In this document: positions 43,776 through 51,902 of the stretch, piece after piece | How positions within the stretch are numbered: the first letter of the stretch is position 1 | How the letters are laid out: each line of letters opens with the position of its first letter | Translations under genes and position numbers: made by a program | Assembly: GCA_905215465.1 (NCBI GenBank) | Contig: CAJMPT010000006.1 | Coordinates: forward strand, 1 to 64,000 | Direction of reading: 5' to 3' | DNA: 64,000 nt | Source: an uncultured bacterium | GTDB taxonomy: Bacteria > Actinomycetota > Coriobacteriia > Coriobacteriales > Atopobiaceae | The notes under the pieces: model-generated | What the model saw: the letters and a program-made list of their open reading frames with translations, nothing else | Told to the model about the DNA's origin: nothing | Databases searched by the model: none

Positions 43776-44405
43776 CTACCTCCCGGCCTCGTGGTTGAGG
43801 ACGTTCTGCGGCATGGTGGCGCAGCTGGGCTGGTAGATGTCGACGCAGCTGAAGGTGCGGCCCTTCTCGTCAAAGGTATAGGTCACCACGCAGCAGTTGG
43901 AGAGTTGCGCCACGTCCTCCACCTGCGAGAGGGCCTTCCAGTGGTTCTTGAAGAGGCGGCCCATGGTGCCGTGGGAGACCACCAGGGCGCTCTGGACGTC
44001 GTCGCGCAGCATGATGCGCTCGAGCGCGGAGCAGATGCGCTTCTCGGCGTGGTCCTCGGACTCTCCGCCAAACTGCAGGAAGTAGTCGTGGTAGGGGCCG
44101 ACGACGTTCGTGGAGTTGACGGTGCCGTCAAGGCTGCCAAAGCTCATCTCCATGAGCCCGTCCACCAGCTCGTAGCCTCGCTCGGCAATGCCGGGCAGCG
44201 CAATCTCGAGCGTCTCTCTCGCCCGGCCCAAAGGAGAGCAGAAGACGTGGTCGAGCTGGATGCCCGACTCGCGCAGGTGGAGCCCGGACTCGGCCGACTG
44301 GCGACGCCCCAGCTCCGTGAGGGGCGCGTCGGTGTGTCCCTGCCAGCAGTTGCGCACGTTGAGCTCGGTCTGCCCGTGGCGCATGAATCGTAAATACTTG
44401 GTCAT
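43776..44405 (-). CDS. Histidine phosphatase (phosphoglycerate mutase-like)
   Basis: A 209-residue histidine phosphatase. The RHG motif LRFMRHGQTELN starts at residue 5 with the phosphorylated His10; the second catalytic His is in ALVVSHGTMGRLF near 143, and EMSFGSLDG carries the usual acidic residue. Such proteins range from phosphoglycerate mutase to broad phosphatases; a short, non-GpmA-like sequence favours a phosphatase. It is divergent from the HAD gene next door. Confidence 0.9.
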   Translation of the reverse strand: MTKYLRFMRHGQTELNVRNCWQGHTDAPLTELGRRQSAESGLHLRESGIQLDHVFCSPLGRARETLEIALPGIAERGYELVDGLMEMSFGSLDGTVNSTNVVGPYHDYFLQFGGESEDHAEKRICSALERIMLRDDVQSALVVSHGTMGRLFKNHWKALSQVEDVAQLSNCCVVTYTFDEKGRTFSCVDIYQPSCATMPQNVLNHEAGR

Positions 44406-44496
44406 CCTCTGCCCTTTCCGACCTGTGGGTTTCCGGCGGTAGAGTATAAGCTAGCCACACCAGACGCGGCATGCTGAAAGGAGGGCGAGAAACCCA

Positions 44497-45339
44497 ATGG
44501 CCAGAAACCCCGTGACCGGCGCCAAGGTCAGGCTCGTGGTGACCGACGAGGACGGAACCTTCATGGACCTGGGCGGCGAGGACTTCAGCCGCGAGCGCTT
44601 CTCGGCGGTCTTTGGGCGCATGCGGGCGGACGGTTGCCGCTTTGCCGTGGCCACGAGCAACCAGAGCTTCCAGGTCAAGGACGTCTTTGGGCCGCTTGCG
44701 CCCCACGTGGCGCTGGCGACCTCGAACGGGGCCTACGTGGAGGCCGAGGGCAGGCGCCTGCGCGTGAGCGTGGCCCCGGACGGCGCCGTGGAGCGCGTAC
44801 TCGCGGCCCACGCCGCCCACCCGGAGATCCCTCTCTGCACGGTCTGCGCGGACGGCGCGTGGGTGGAGCCCGGCGCCGATGCGGACTTTGTTGCCGAGAT
44901 GACCATGTACTCGCACGGCATGGGGCAGGTGGAGTCCCTGGCAGACCCGCGCGCCACGCGCGACGTGCTCATGTTCTGGTCCCGCGTGCCTGCGGCCGAC
45001 CTCGCGCGCTCCATCGCCATCATGCAAAAGGCCCTGGGTGGCTCCATGGACGTGGTGGACAGCGGCTGCGAGGACGGCTGGGGCTACTTTGACGTGGTCC
45101 AGCGAGGCGTCTCCAAGGCCACGGGCGTCTCGGCCCTCATGGCACACTGGGGGATCTCTCCCGAGGAGGTCGTGGCCTTTGGCGACGCCGGCAACGACGT
45201 GGACATGCTGCGGCTTGCCGGCGCGAGCTTTGCCATGGGCAACGCTGACGACGCCGTGAAGGCTGCGGCCGACCTCGTCTGCGCCCCCTGCCGCGAGCAG
45301 GGCGTCCTTCGGGTGCTCGAGGAGCTCTGGCCTGCCTAG
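44497..45339 (+). CDS. Cof-type HAD hydrolase
   Basis: A 280-residue HAD phosphatase of the Cof/class IIB type. The catalytic DEDGT is at 17-21, motif II ATSN near 52, and the C-terminal FGDAGNDVDML with Asp ligands near 230. The inserted C2 cap lies between. Members dephosphorylate sugar phosphates or flavin precursors. A GGAGGGCGAG site precedes ATG 44497. It is transcribed with, or just before, the SGNH-GNAT gene 118 bp downstream. Confidence 0.9.
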   Translation: MARNPVTGAKVRLVVTDEDGTFMDLGGEDFSRERFSAVFGRMRADGCRFAVATSNQSFQVKDVFGPLAPHVALATSNGAYVEAEGRRLRVSVAPDGAVERVLAAHAAHPEIPLCTVCADGAWVEPGADADFVAEMTMYSHGMGQVESLADPRATRDVLMFWSRVPAADLARSIAIMQKALGGSMDVVDSGCEDGWGYFDVVQRGVSKATGVSALMAHWGISPEEVVAFGDAGNDVDMLRLAGASFAMGNADDAVKAAADLVCAPCREQGVLRVLEELWPA

Positions 45340-45456
45340 CCAGTGCGCCACCGCCGGCGAGAAGTGCGTGGAGCCTGGCGGGGTGCGGCCGGGACCTTGC
45401 CGGCCTGTGGCACAATGGGCAGGCTGAACAAACGAGACTCAAACGCAGGAGGGGCC

Positions 45457-47271
45457 ATGGGCCCAAAGATCAGCTGCGCCGCCGAGGGGCTCCTTCGCGG
45501 CGTCGTAGGCTCAGACACTGACGAGAACGGCTGGACCAGGCCGCAGCGCTTCACGGCGGGCCAGCTCAAGGCCCTGGGAAGCTGCCGTGCGTGGCACCCG
45601 GGCCTGTATCGCCAGCTCGCGGCCACCACGGCCGGCGTCTCCCTGCAGTTTGAGACGGACTCCTCCAACGTTTGGGTGGAGGTGGCCCAGGACCCCCTGC
45701 CGCGCGGTTCCGCCGCGGTCATCGCGGACGTCGAGCGCTACGGCGCGGGCGTCCAGCCTCCCTACGACGGCTTTTCGGCAGACGTGGACGACGTCCACCT
45801 GCCGCTGGCGCTGCCGGACGAGGACGGCCTCCTGAGCTTCTGCATCGACGTGGCCGAGGCCCCCGAGCCCGGCGTCCAGCGCCTGCCCGGCATGGGTGGC
45901 GCCAGCACGCACCGCGTGACCATCTGGCTTCCCTGCCTGGGCGGCTGCGAGGTGCGCTCCGTCATGGGCGACGGCACCTTCATAGAGCCGGCGGGCGGCC
46001 GTGGCCAGCTCCTGGTGCTGGGAGACTCCATAGCCCAGGGCTACGTGACCTGCGACCCGGGCCTCTCCTGGCCTGCCCGTCTTGCCTCTCAGCTGGGCCT
46101 CGAGCTCATCAACCAGGGCGTGGGCGGCCAGGTCTTCCAGCCGGGCACCTTGGTGGGCATGGCCGCGGCCACCCGTCCGGAGCACGTGGTGGTGGAGTTT
46201 GGCGCCAACTACCGCTTCGAGCCCTGCCAGGCCGGCCGCGTGGAGCAGGAGGTGCGCACCTACCTCTACGAGGTTGCCGCCGCTTGGCCCGAGGTTCCCG
46301 TCTGGGTCATGACGACGCTGCCCTACACCGAGGTCGCCTACCCCAACCATCCGCGCAGCTGCTTCTCCGAGATTGACGCCATCATCCGCCGCTGCGCCGC
46401 GCGCCACGCCAACATGCGCGTGGTGGACGGCTCGACCCTGCTCGACGGGGGAGACCTCGCATGCCTTCTGGCGGACGACTCCGACCACCCCGGCCCCGCG
46501 GGCCAGGCGATGCTCGCCGAGCGCCTGGGGTTTGTCGTCTTGGCCCGTACCGAGGACGAGCCGCGCCGCCGCGAGCGTGCCCTGGGCCTGCTGTCCCGCT
46601 CCGGCGAGAAGGGCCTGCCCCTGGTGGAGACCCTGCGTCGCGGCGTGGGCGAGGTGCTCCTGGCACAGAAGGGCTGCGTGCTTTTGCGCGCCACGGACGG
46701 CATGAGGATGCTCTGGGTCACCAACCGCAAGCTCGCCCGCCAGGCCGTGCGCTGCCTGGGGGCCGCGCGCGTGACCTGCCTTCTGGGCAGCCGCACGGTG
46801 GCCGCCGACGTTGCCCGCGAGCTGGGGGCGCAGGGCTTGGAGCCGTGCCTGTCGTTCTCGTACAGGGGCTCCTCGGCGCCTCTGGTGGAGGCCTCGCGCG
46901 ACATCCGCGTGCTCACGGCCGCCTACGAGGGGCAGATCCTGGAGCACTACGCGCACCCGGAGTACCTCGAGCCCGGCGAGCTTGCGAGCGCCCTGGAGCA
47001 AGGACGGGTGCTCGGCGGTTTTGAGGAGGGGCGCCTCTGCGGCTTTGTGGGGGAGCACGCCGAGGGCTCCATCGGCCTTCTGGAGGTCTTCGAGGGCAGC
47101 CGCCGGCGCGGCTGGGGCCAGGCGCTTCTCTCCGCCAAGGTGGCCCAGCAGCTCGACGAGGGGCTCACGCCCTGGGCCGAGGTCTGGTCGGAGAACGAGG
47201 CCTCTCGCGCCCTCATGGAGAAGGTCGGCTTCTCGTGCGCGCCCGCCAACGGCATGTGGTTCATATCCTGA
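45457..47271 (+). CDS. SGNH/GDSL hydrolase fused to GNAT acetyltransferase
   Basis: A 604-residue two-enzyme fusion. Residues 1-180 form a beta-rich ligand domain like the jelly roll preceding some SGNH esterases. Residues 183-360 are a SGNH hydrolase: LLVLGDSIAQGY with Ser191, Gly223 in NQGVGG, Asn251 in GANY, and the DSDH pair (341-344). Residues 380-604 hold a GNAT N-acetyltransferase, with EVFEGSRRRGWGQALLSA near 550-567 as the acetyl-CoA loop. No signal peptide is visible. An esterase joined to an acetyltransferase suggests handling of acetyl groups on a glycan or small molecule. ATG 45457 has AGGAGGGG. Confidence 0.85.
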   Translation: MGPKISCAAEGLLRGVVGSDTDENGWTRPQRFTAGQLKALGSCRAWHPGLYRQLAATTAGVSLQFETDSSNVWVEVAQDPLPRGSAAVIADVERYGAGVQPPYDGFSADVDDVHLPLALPDEDGLLSFCIDVAEAPEPGVQRLPGMGGASTHRVTIWLPCLGGCEVRSVMGDGTFIEPAGGRGQLLVLGDSIAQGYVTCDPGLSWPARLASQLGLELINQGVGGQVFQPGTLVGMAAATRPEHVVVEFGANYRFEPCQAGRVEQEVRTYLYEVAAAWPEVPVWVMTTLPYTEVAYPNHPRSCFSEIDAIIRRCAARHANMRVVDGSTLLDGGDLACLLADDSDHPGPAGQAMLAERLGFVVLARTEDEPRRRERALGLLSRSGEKGLPLVETLRRGVGEVLLAQKGCVLLRATDGMRMLWVTNRKLARQAVRCLGAARVTCLLGSRTVAADVARELGAQGLEPCLSFSYRGSSAPLVEASRDIRVLTAAYEGQILEHYAHPEYLEPGELASALEQGRVLGGFEEGRLCGFVGEHAEGSIGLLEVFEGSRRRGWGQALLSAKVAQQLDEGLTPWAEVWSENEASRALMEKVGFSCAPANGMWFIS

Positions 47272-47394
47272 TAGGTCGCCTTGCGTATCCGATGTCCGCC
47301 GCTTGTGCTATACCGTGCATGGCCTGCCACCCGTTTGGACAAGGGCAGGCGTCAGGGCGCCCGGAGGGCGCACGCGGAAAGGACGGATGCGCCC

Positions 47395-48642
47395 ATGCCA
47401 GAGCTTGTTAACCCGCTAGCCCCGCAGCTCACCGGAAAGCTCTCTGCCGAGGTCGAGCGGCTCGTGCGGAAGCAGGTCGCAACGGGTGGCCTGTCTGCCT
47501 ACGCGTGCTGCGACGTGGCCGCCATCCGCCGCAGCACCGCCGAGCGTGACCGAGACACCGCCATGCGCCCGGCCTTCGTCCGCGACGCCGAGAAGATCGT
47601 CCACCTCCCCGCGTACAACCGCCTGGGCGGAAAGACCCAGGTCTTCTCCTTCCGCGCCGATGACGACCTCTGCCGGCGCGGCCTGCACGTGCAGCTCGTG
47701 GCCCGGGTGGCCCGTGACATCGGTCGCGCGCTCGGCCTCAACCTCGACCTCATCGAGGCCATTGCCTTGGGGCATGACCTCGGCCACACGCCGTTTGGCC
47801 ACGCGGGCGAGCGCTTCCTCAACGAGTCCTTCAACCGCCGGTGCGGCCGGTGGTTCTTCCACAACGTCCAGAGCGTGCGCGTGATGGACGTGCTGGGCGG
47901 GCGAAACGTGTCACTCCAGGTGCTTGACGGCACCCTCTGCCACAACGGCGAGTTCGAGCAGCAGGTCTTTGAGACCAGCGGCCTGGCGGAGTTTGACACC
48001 TTCGACCGCGTGGTGGAGTCCTGCTGGCGTGGTGGCGCCGAGGCCATAGCCCAGCTGCGGCCCATGACGCTCGAGGGCTGCGTGGTGCGTGTGAGCGACA
48101 TCATTGCCTACGTGGGCAAGGACCGCCAGGACGCCGTCCGGGCGGGGCTGCTGCCCGAGGACGCCTTCGAGGACGGCCTGGGCGGCGCCTACAACGCATG
48201 GGCCCTCACTGCCTTTGTGGCGGACGTCGTGGAGAACAGCGCGGGCAAGGACCACATCGAGATGAGCCCCGCGGGCTTTGCCGAGCTGCGGCGCGCCAAG
48301 CGCGAGAACTACCAGAAGATCTACGGCTCCTCCGAGGTGGACGGGGACTTTGGCCGTGAGGTCGCCGAGCTCTTTGACGCCCTCTACGACCACGAGCTCG
48401 CGGCCCTCAGGTCCGGCGACGAGAAGAGCGCCATCATGGCCCAGCATGTGCTTCCCACCGAGCGCAGGCTCTCCTACTACGGCCGCACCTACGATTGGGA
48501 GGACGACCCCGACCAGACCGTGGTGGACTTCATCTCGTCGATGACCGACGACTACTTCATGGCCACCTGCGAGGCGCTCTTTCCCTCGGCCGCGCGCGTC
48601 TTTCCCAGGCGCGGGTACTTCTCGGCTGACGCGAGGCCGTAG
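47395..48642 (+). CDS. dgt: HD-domain dGTP triphosphohydrolase-like protein
   Basis: A 415-residue dGTPase-family enzyme hydrolysing dNTPs to nucleoside and triphosphate. The HD motif is intact in IALGHDLGHTPFGHAGERFL near residues 122-141, with an upstream His in HLPAYNRLGGKTQVF and the downstream Asp in VVRVSDIIAYVGKD. dGTPases lower dNTP pools and in some bacteria restrict phages. GGAAAGGA lies 12 nt before ATG 47395; earlier in-frame starts lack any site. It converges on the BrnTA module with a 6-bp gap. Confidence 0.9.
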   Translation: MPELVNPLAPQLTGKLSAEVERLVRKQVATGGLSAYACCDVAAIRRSTAERDRDTAMRPAFVRDAEKIVHLPAYNRLGGKTQVFSFRADDDLCRRGLHVQLVARVARDIGRALGLNLDLIEAIALGHDLGHTPFGHAGERFLNESFNRRCGRWFFHNVQSVRVMDVLGGRNVSLQVLDGTLCHNGEFEQQVFETSGLAEFDTFDRVVESCWRGGAEAIAQLRPMTLEGCVVRVSDIIAYVGKDRQDAVRAGLLPEDAFEDGLGGAYNAWALTAFVADVVENSAGKDHIEMSPAGFAELRRAKRENYQKIYGSSEVDGDFGREVAELFDALYDHELAALRSGDEKSAIMAQHVLPTERRLSYYGRTYDWEDDPDQTVVDFISSMTDDYFMATCEALFPSAARVFPRRGYFSADARP

Positions 48643-48648
48643 GGGCGG

Positions 48649-49002
48649 CTAGCCCTCGGCCCGGCAGCTGGGGGCCCCATCGTCCGCGGGCGGCTCAGGC
48701 TTCTGCGCGCCTGCCCCGCTCTGGGGCGCCGGTCGCGGCATACGCAGGTTGGCGAGGGCGTCCAGGCGGTCCTCGAGGTCAAGGCGCTCTGCCAGCCAGG
48801 ACTTGATGAGCGCCTGGCGGGGAACCCCGCTGGTTGAGGCGCGCGCGTCAAGCCGGTCGATCATGGCGAGCGGCATGTCCACGCCCACGCGCCGCTGCTT
48901 TAGCCCCGGGCGGTCGCTGTAGTCCGCGTACTGGGCAACGTCCACTCCCTCGTCAAACATGCGCTCTAGCTCTTCCATACTTGGCTTGCTCTTCCTAGTC
49001 AT
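48649..49002 (-). CDS. brnA: BrnA-like antitoxin
   Basis: A 117-residue antitoxin downstream of the BrnT-like toxin and overlapping it by 8 bp. The central part RRVGVDMPLAMIDRLDARAS followed by GVPRQALIKSWLAERL is a ribbon-helix-helix DNA-binding fold, used to neutralise the toxin and repress the operon. The N-terminal DEGVDVAQYADYS fits BrnA. The C-terminal 25 residues are Pro/Ala-rich and not conserved. The order toxin then antitoxin is normal for this type II family. Confidence 0.85.
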   Translation of the reverse strand: MTRKSKPSMEELERMFDEGVDVAQYADYSDRPGLKQRRVGVDMPLAMIDRLDARASTSGVPRQALIKSWLAERLDLEDRLDALANLRMPRPAPQSGAGAQKPEPPADDGAPSCRAEG

Positions 49003-49273
49003 GGTGGTGCCTCTCCATTTCCCTCTTGCTTGAGTACCTTGCCGAGATGATCCTGATGCTGTCTTTCCGGAAGGTCACGACGGCTGACATGTAGACGCGT
49101 GGCCCAAGCCGTGCGACCACGAGCCAACGGTTCTCTGGCTGCTCGCAGAGACGGTAGCGAACCCTCCTCTCGTCATCCCAGATGGTCCGTGCCCGCTCGA
49201 AGGAGAGGCCGTGCTTCTTTAGGTTGGCCTCTGCCTTCTGAGGGTCCCACTCAAACAGGTAGTCCTCATACAT
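48995..49273 (-). CDS. brnT: BrnT-family ribonuclease toxin
   Basis: A 92-residue type II toxin with the BrnT signature EWDPQKAEANLKKHGLSFE at residues 8-26 and IWDDERR following. BrnT is a RelE-fold ribonuclease that blocks translation. The C-terminal IRIISARYSSKREMERH holds the usual Arg and His residues. GGAG lies 5 nt before ATG 49273. It overlaps brnA by 8 bp. The upstream 40 bp include short AT-rich dyads suitable for BrnA autoregulation. Confidence 0.92.
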   Translation of the reverse strand: MYEDYLFEWDPQKAEANLKKHGLSFERARTIWDDERRVRYRLCEQPENRWLVVARLGPRVYMSAVVTFRKDSIRIISARYSSKREMERHHHD

Positions 49274-49356
49274 TGTGTCTCCAATATGGTATCACTTCAT
49301 GACCTATTAAGTTCTATCCAGGTACAAAATCGGTCACAACCAAATGCAGCCGAGAA

Positions 49357-49398
49357 GGGCGGCCCGCGGTGGCCGAGTCAAGGCGCCGCGGGCCGCCC
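49357..49398 (-). terminator. Hairpin after the 49418-49882 gene
   Basis: Perfect 13-base arms GGGCGGCCCGCGG (49357-49369) and its complement (49386-49398). On the minus strand CTTCTCGGC follows the stem instead of U residues. Confidence 0.55.
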
Positions 49399-49417
49399 GG
49401 GGGAGTGCGCCCGCCCG

Positions 49418-49882
49418 CTACGCCACCTGGCCGGGCCTCACGATGACGTCCCTGCAGCCGTTGATGACCAGCTGGACCTGCGGCGCGTTGCCCGCGGCAA
49501 GGCCGTAGCCAATCTCCAGGGCGCGTCCGAGGCACTCGTCGAAGTCCTCCTCGTCCTTATCGCCAAAGACCTCCTCCTGCGAGACGAGCCCCTCGAAGAG
49601 CTCGCTGATCGAGGGAATGCCGTGTTCCGTTTTGGTGCCGGGGCCATCCGTGGTCTTCTCACCAGCGCCGGCGCGTGCCTCTGCGGGTCGTGCCTGTCCA
49701 AAGCGCTCCGTGCGCCGGATGATGAGGTCGCGTACCTCCTCGAGGAAGTCCGGGTCGTCCACCTGGTCCTCCCTCACGCTCAGGACCAAGACGTCAGGTG
49801 GGAACTCCCTCTTCGCGGGCCGCTCGGTCTCGCCTTCCATGAGGTCGAGGGCAAACCTCGCCTCGGGCCAATACAGTGCCAT
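49418..49882 (-). CDS. Hypothetical acidic protein, 154 aa
   Basis: Not recognised. The product is acidic with an N-terminal pattern MALYWPEARFALDLMEGE, a flexible Ala/Gly/Thr linker near residues 66-82, and a C-terminal helical segment DKDEEDFDECLGRALEIGYG. No membrane segment is present. The start is ATG 49882, supported by AGGAAAGGAG; a longer in-frame reading to 50110 has atypical composition and crosses a terminator. The WPEARFALDL opening slightly recalls restriction-like folds, but no catalytic set is visible. It is monocistronic. Confidence 0.65.
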   Translation of the reverse strand: MALYWPEARFALDLMEGETERPAKREFPPDVLVLSVREDQVDDPDFLEEVRDLIIRRTERFGQARPAEARAGAGEKTTDGPGTKTEHGIPSISELFEGLVSQEEVFGDKDEEDFDECLGRALEIGYGLAAGNAPQVQLVINGCRDVIVRPGQVA

Positions 49883-50057
49883 CTCGTGCTCCTTTCCTCC
49901 GACCATTGGGGTGGCAGGGAGCGTATCAGCGAAGGCACTTGCACTTCTCTTTCCATAAGCGGACAGCTGGCTTACACCGCAGCTCGCGGGGCGTGGAGCC
50001 GTCGGGCGACTCGGCGGGCGGCGGCGCAGTCTCCTGTGGGCGGTGCCCTTTGGACAG

Positions 50058-50084
50058 AAAAACGCCCCCGCTTTTGCGAGGGCG
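50058..50084 (-). terminator. Terminator of the MerR regulator gene
   Basis: On the minus strand CGCCCTCGC-AAAA-GCGGGGGCG is followed by TTTTT (plus-strand A at 50058-50062). Confidence 0.85.
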
Positions 50085-50155
50085 TGTCTGAACGTGACAA
50101 GTTGGTGCAAGCAGTGACAAACGCGAGCTAGACGGCACTGCGGCTGCGGGACTGC

Positions 50156-50533
50156 CTACTTGGCCATCTTCTTCTTGGACTCTATGATGAGGTCCTCGTA
50201 GTGGGCGATCTTGTAGTCAAGGCGATCGAGGCCGGCCTGCATCTCGGTCATGCGCTCGCGGACCTTGTCGCGCTCCTCCTCCAGGATGGCCTTGCGCGCC
50301 TCGAGCGTGGCGTCGCCGCCCTCGAAGAGCTCCATGTACTCGATGAGCGCCTCGATGGAGACGTTGGCGCCGCGCATGCACTTGACGAAGCGGATGCGTG
50401 CGAGGTCCTGCTCGCCGTAGTCGCGCACGCCGCTCTCGTTGCGGCGCACGGGCCGAAGAAGGCCGATGCGTTCGTAGTAGCGCAGCGTGTCCGCGCTGAT
50501 GCCAAGCCGCTTGGAAACCTCCGCGATGCGCAT
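50156..50533 (-). CDS. MerR-family transcriptional regulator
   Basis: A 125-residue MerR regulator. The winged helix-turn-helix is RIAEVSKRLGISADTLRYYERIGLL (from residue 2), followed by RDYGEQDLARIRFVKCMRGA and a C-terminal antiparallel coiled coil (about 80-115). A single Cys in FVKCM argues for redox or aldehyde sensing of the AdhR/NmlR kind rather than metal binding. It is transcribed from its own promoter with a 19-bp spacer and lies downstream of an aldo/keto reductase, its likely target or partner. Confidence 0.92.
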   Translation of the reverse strand: MRIAEVSKRLGISADTLRYYERIGLLRPVRRNESGVRDYGEQDLARIRFVKCMRGANVSIEALIEYMELFEGGDATLEARKAILEEERDKVRERMTEMQAGLDRLDYKIAHYEDLIIESKKKMAK

Positions 50534-50587
50534 GGCGCGCTCCTTTCATGACGTGCGGATGGGGAGAAGTACGCTCTCCTTGCCTGG

Positions 50588-50618
50588 TTTGTACCACCTG
50601 GACCCAGCTCCAGGTCAA
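50588..50618 (-). promoter_or_regulatory. MerR-type promoter with 19-bp spacer and operator dyad
   Basis: On the minus strand TTGACC (50618-50613) and TACAAA (50593-50588) are separated by 19 bp, longer than normal. The spacer region holds the dyad ACCTGGA - 6 bp - TCCAGGT (50615-50609, 50602-50596). This is the signature of promoters activated by MerR proteins twisting the DNA; it drives the merR gene itself. Confidence 0.85.
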
Positions 50619-50640
50619 CGAGAAAGACCCTTCTCGCCGC

Positions 50641-51777
50641 CTACTCCGCCGGGGCCTCGAACTCCGCCACGACCTCCTGCAGAAGCTCGCGGATGGGTAG
50701 GTGCTGGGGGCAGGCGCGCTCGCACTTGCCGCAGCGGATGCAGTCGCTCGCGCGGCCACGGCCCTTGGTGTGGACGTTGTTGTAGTAGAAGGCCTGCCCG
50801 CGGTCGCCGTAGGCGCGCTTGGCGTTGAGGCAGGCAAAGAGCGACGAGATGTCGATGCGCCTGGGGCAGCCCTCCGTGCAGTAGCGGCACGCGGTGCAGG
50901 CAACGACGTCCTGCTCGTGCATGACGTCCACCACGCGCGCAAGCCCGGCCCGCTCCTCCTCGGTGAGCGGAAGCGCCGGCGAGAAGGTCTGGACGTTCTG
51001 CTCCATCTGCTCGGTGGTGCCCATGCCGGAAAGGACCATGGCCACGCCCTCGTGGTCGGCGGCAAAGCGCAGCGCGTAGCTGGCGGGGGAGTCCGGGCAG
51101 GTCTGGGCCAGCGCCTCGGCGGCTGCCGGCGGCAGCGCGGCCAGGGTGCCGCCCTTGATGGGCTCCATGACCATGACCGGCTTGCCGTGGGCGCGACAGA
51201 CCTCATAGCAGGCGCGGCTCTGGATTGAGACGTCGTCCCAGTCAAGGTAGTTGAGCTGCAGCTGCACGCACTCCACCTCGGGGTGCTCGGTCAGGATCTG
51301 GTCCAGGACCTCGGCGGTGTCGTGGAAGCTGATGCCAAAGTGGCGCACGCGGCCGTCCCGCACCAGCTTGTAGGCCTCCTCGTAGGCGCCCAGGCGCTGG
51401 TACTTGGCATAGCTGTCGCGGCTTTGGGCGTGCATGAGCAGCAGGTCGAAGTACTCCACGCCGCAGGCGGAAAGCTCCTCCTCCAGCAGCGGGACGATCC
51501 TCTCGGTGGTGTCGAAGTTGCCGTTGGTGAGCTTGTCCACCAGGAAGAACTCCTCGCGGGCGTGGCGGCTGGTGAGCGCTGCGCGGATGGCCGGCTCGCT
51601 CTTGCCCTCCAGGTAGACATGGGCGGTGTCAAAGTAGTTGAAGCCGGCGTCCAGGAAGGCGTCGACCATCTGGCTGAACTGCGGGATGTCTATCTCGCCG
51701 TCCTCAAGGCGCGGCAGCCTCATGCAGCCAAAGCCGAGCCTTCCCTTGGCGCGCTCGAAGGGGTCGGTCTGCGTCAC
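50641..51777 (-). CDS. Aldo/keto reductase with C-terminal 4Fe-4S domain
   Basis: A 378-residue enzyme. Residues 1-270 form an aldo/keto reductase barrel (LGFGCMRLPRL, FDTAHVYLEGKSE with Asp and Tyr, FFLVDKLTNG with Lys, LLMHAQSR with His). Residues 290-365 add two ferredoxin-like clusters, CTACRYCTEGCP and CIRCGKCERACP. This architecture is common in anaerobes, where the clusters may pass electrons to the barrel. It precedes a MerR gene with redox-sensing features, so control by aldehydes or oxidants is plausible. Confidence 0.92.
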   Translation of the reverse strand: MTQTDPFERAKGRLGFGCMRLPRLEDGEIDIPQFSQMVDAFLDAGFNYFDTAHVYLEGKSEPAIRAALTSRHAREEFFLVDKLTNGNFDTTERIVPLLEEELSACGVEYFDLLLMHAQSRDSYAKYQRLGAYEEAYKLVRDGRVRHFGISFHDTAEVLDQILTEHPEVECVQLQLNYLDWDDVSIQSRACYEVCRAHGKPVMVMEPIKGGTLAALPPAAAEALAQTCPDSPASYALRFAADHEGVAMVLSGMGTTEQMEQNVQTFSPALPLTEEERAGLARVVDVMHEQDVVACTACRYCTEGCPRRIDISSLFACLNAKRAYGDRGQAFYYNNVHTKGRGRASDCIRCGKCERACPQHLPIRELLQEVVAEFEAPAE

Positions 51778-51902
51778 GGTGGTTCCTCTCCTCGTGGCTC
51801 AAAAAGGGTGGCAGGGAGCTGTCGCCCCCGCCACCTCGGAACGCCCAAAGGCAAGGGTCTCCCTTTTACCTGGCAACTAACAACGTCCCCACTGTCTGGC
51901 GG

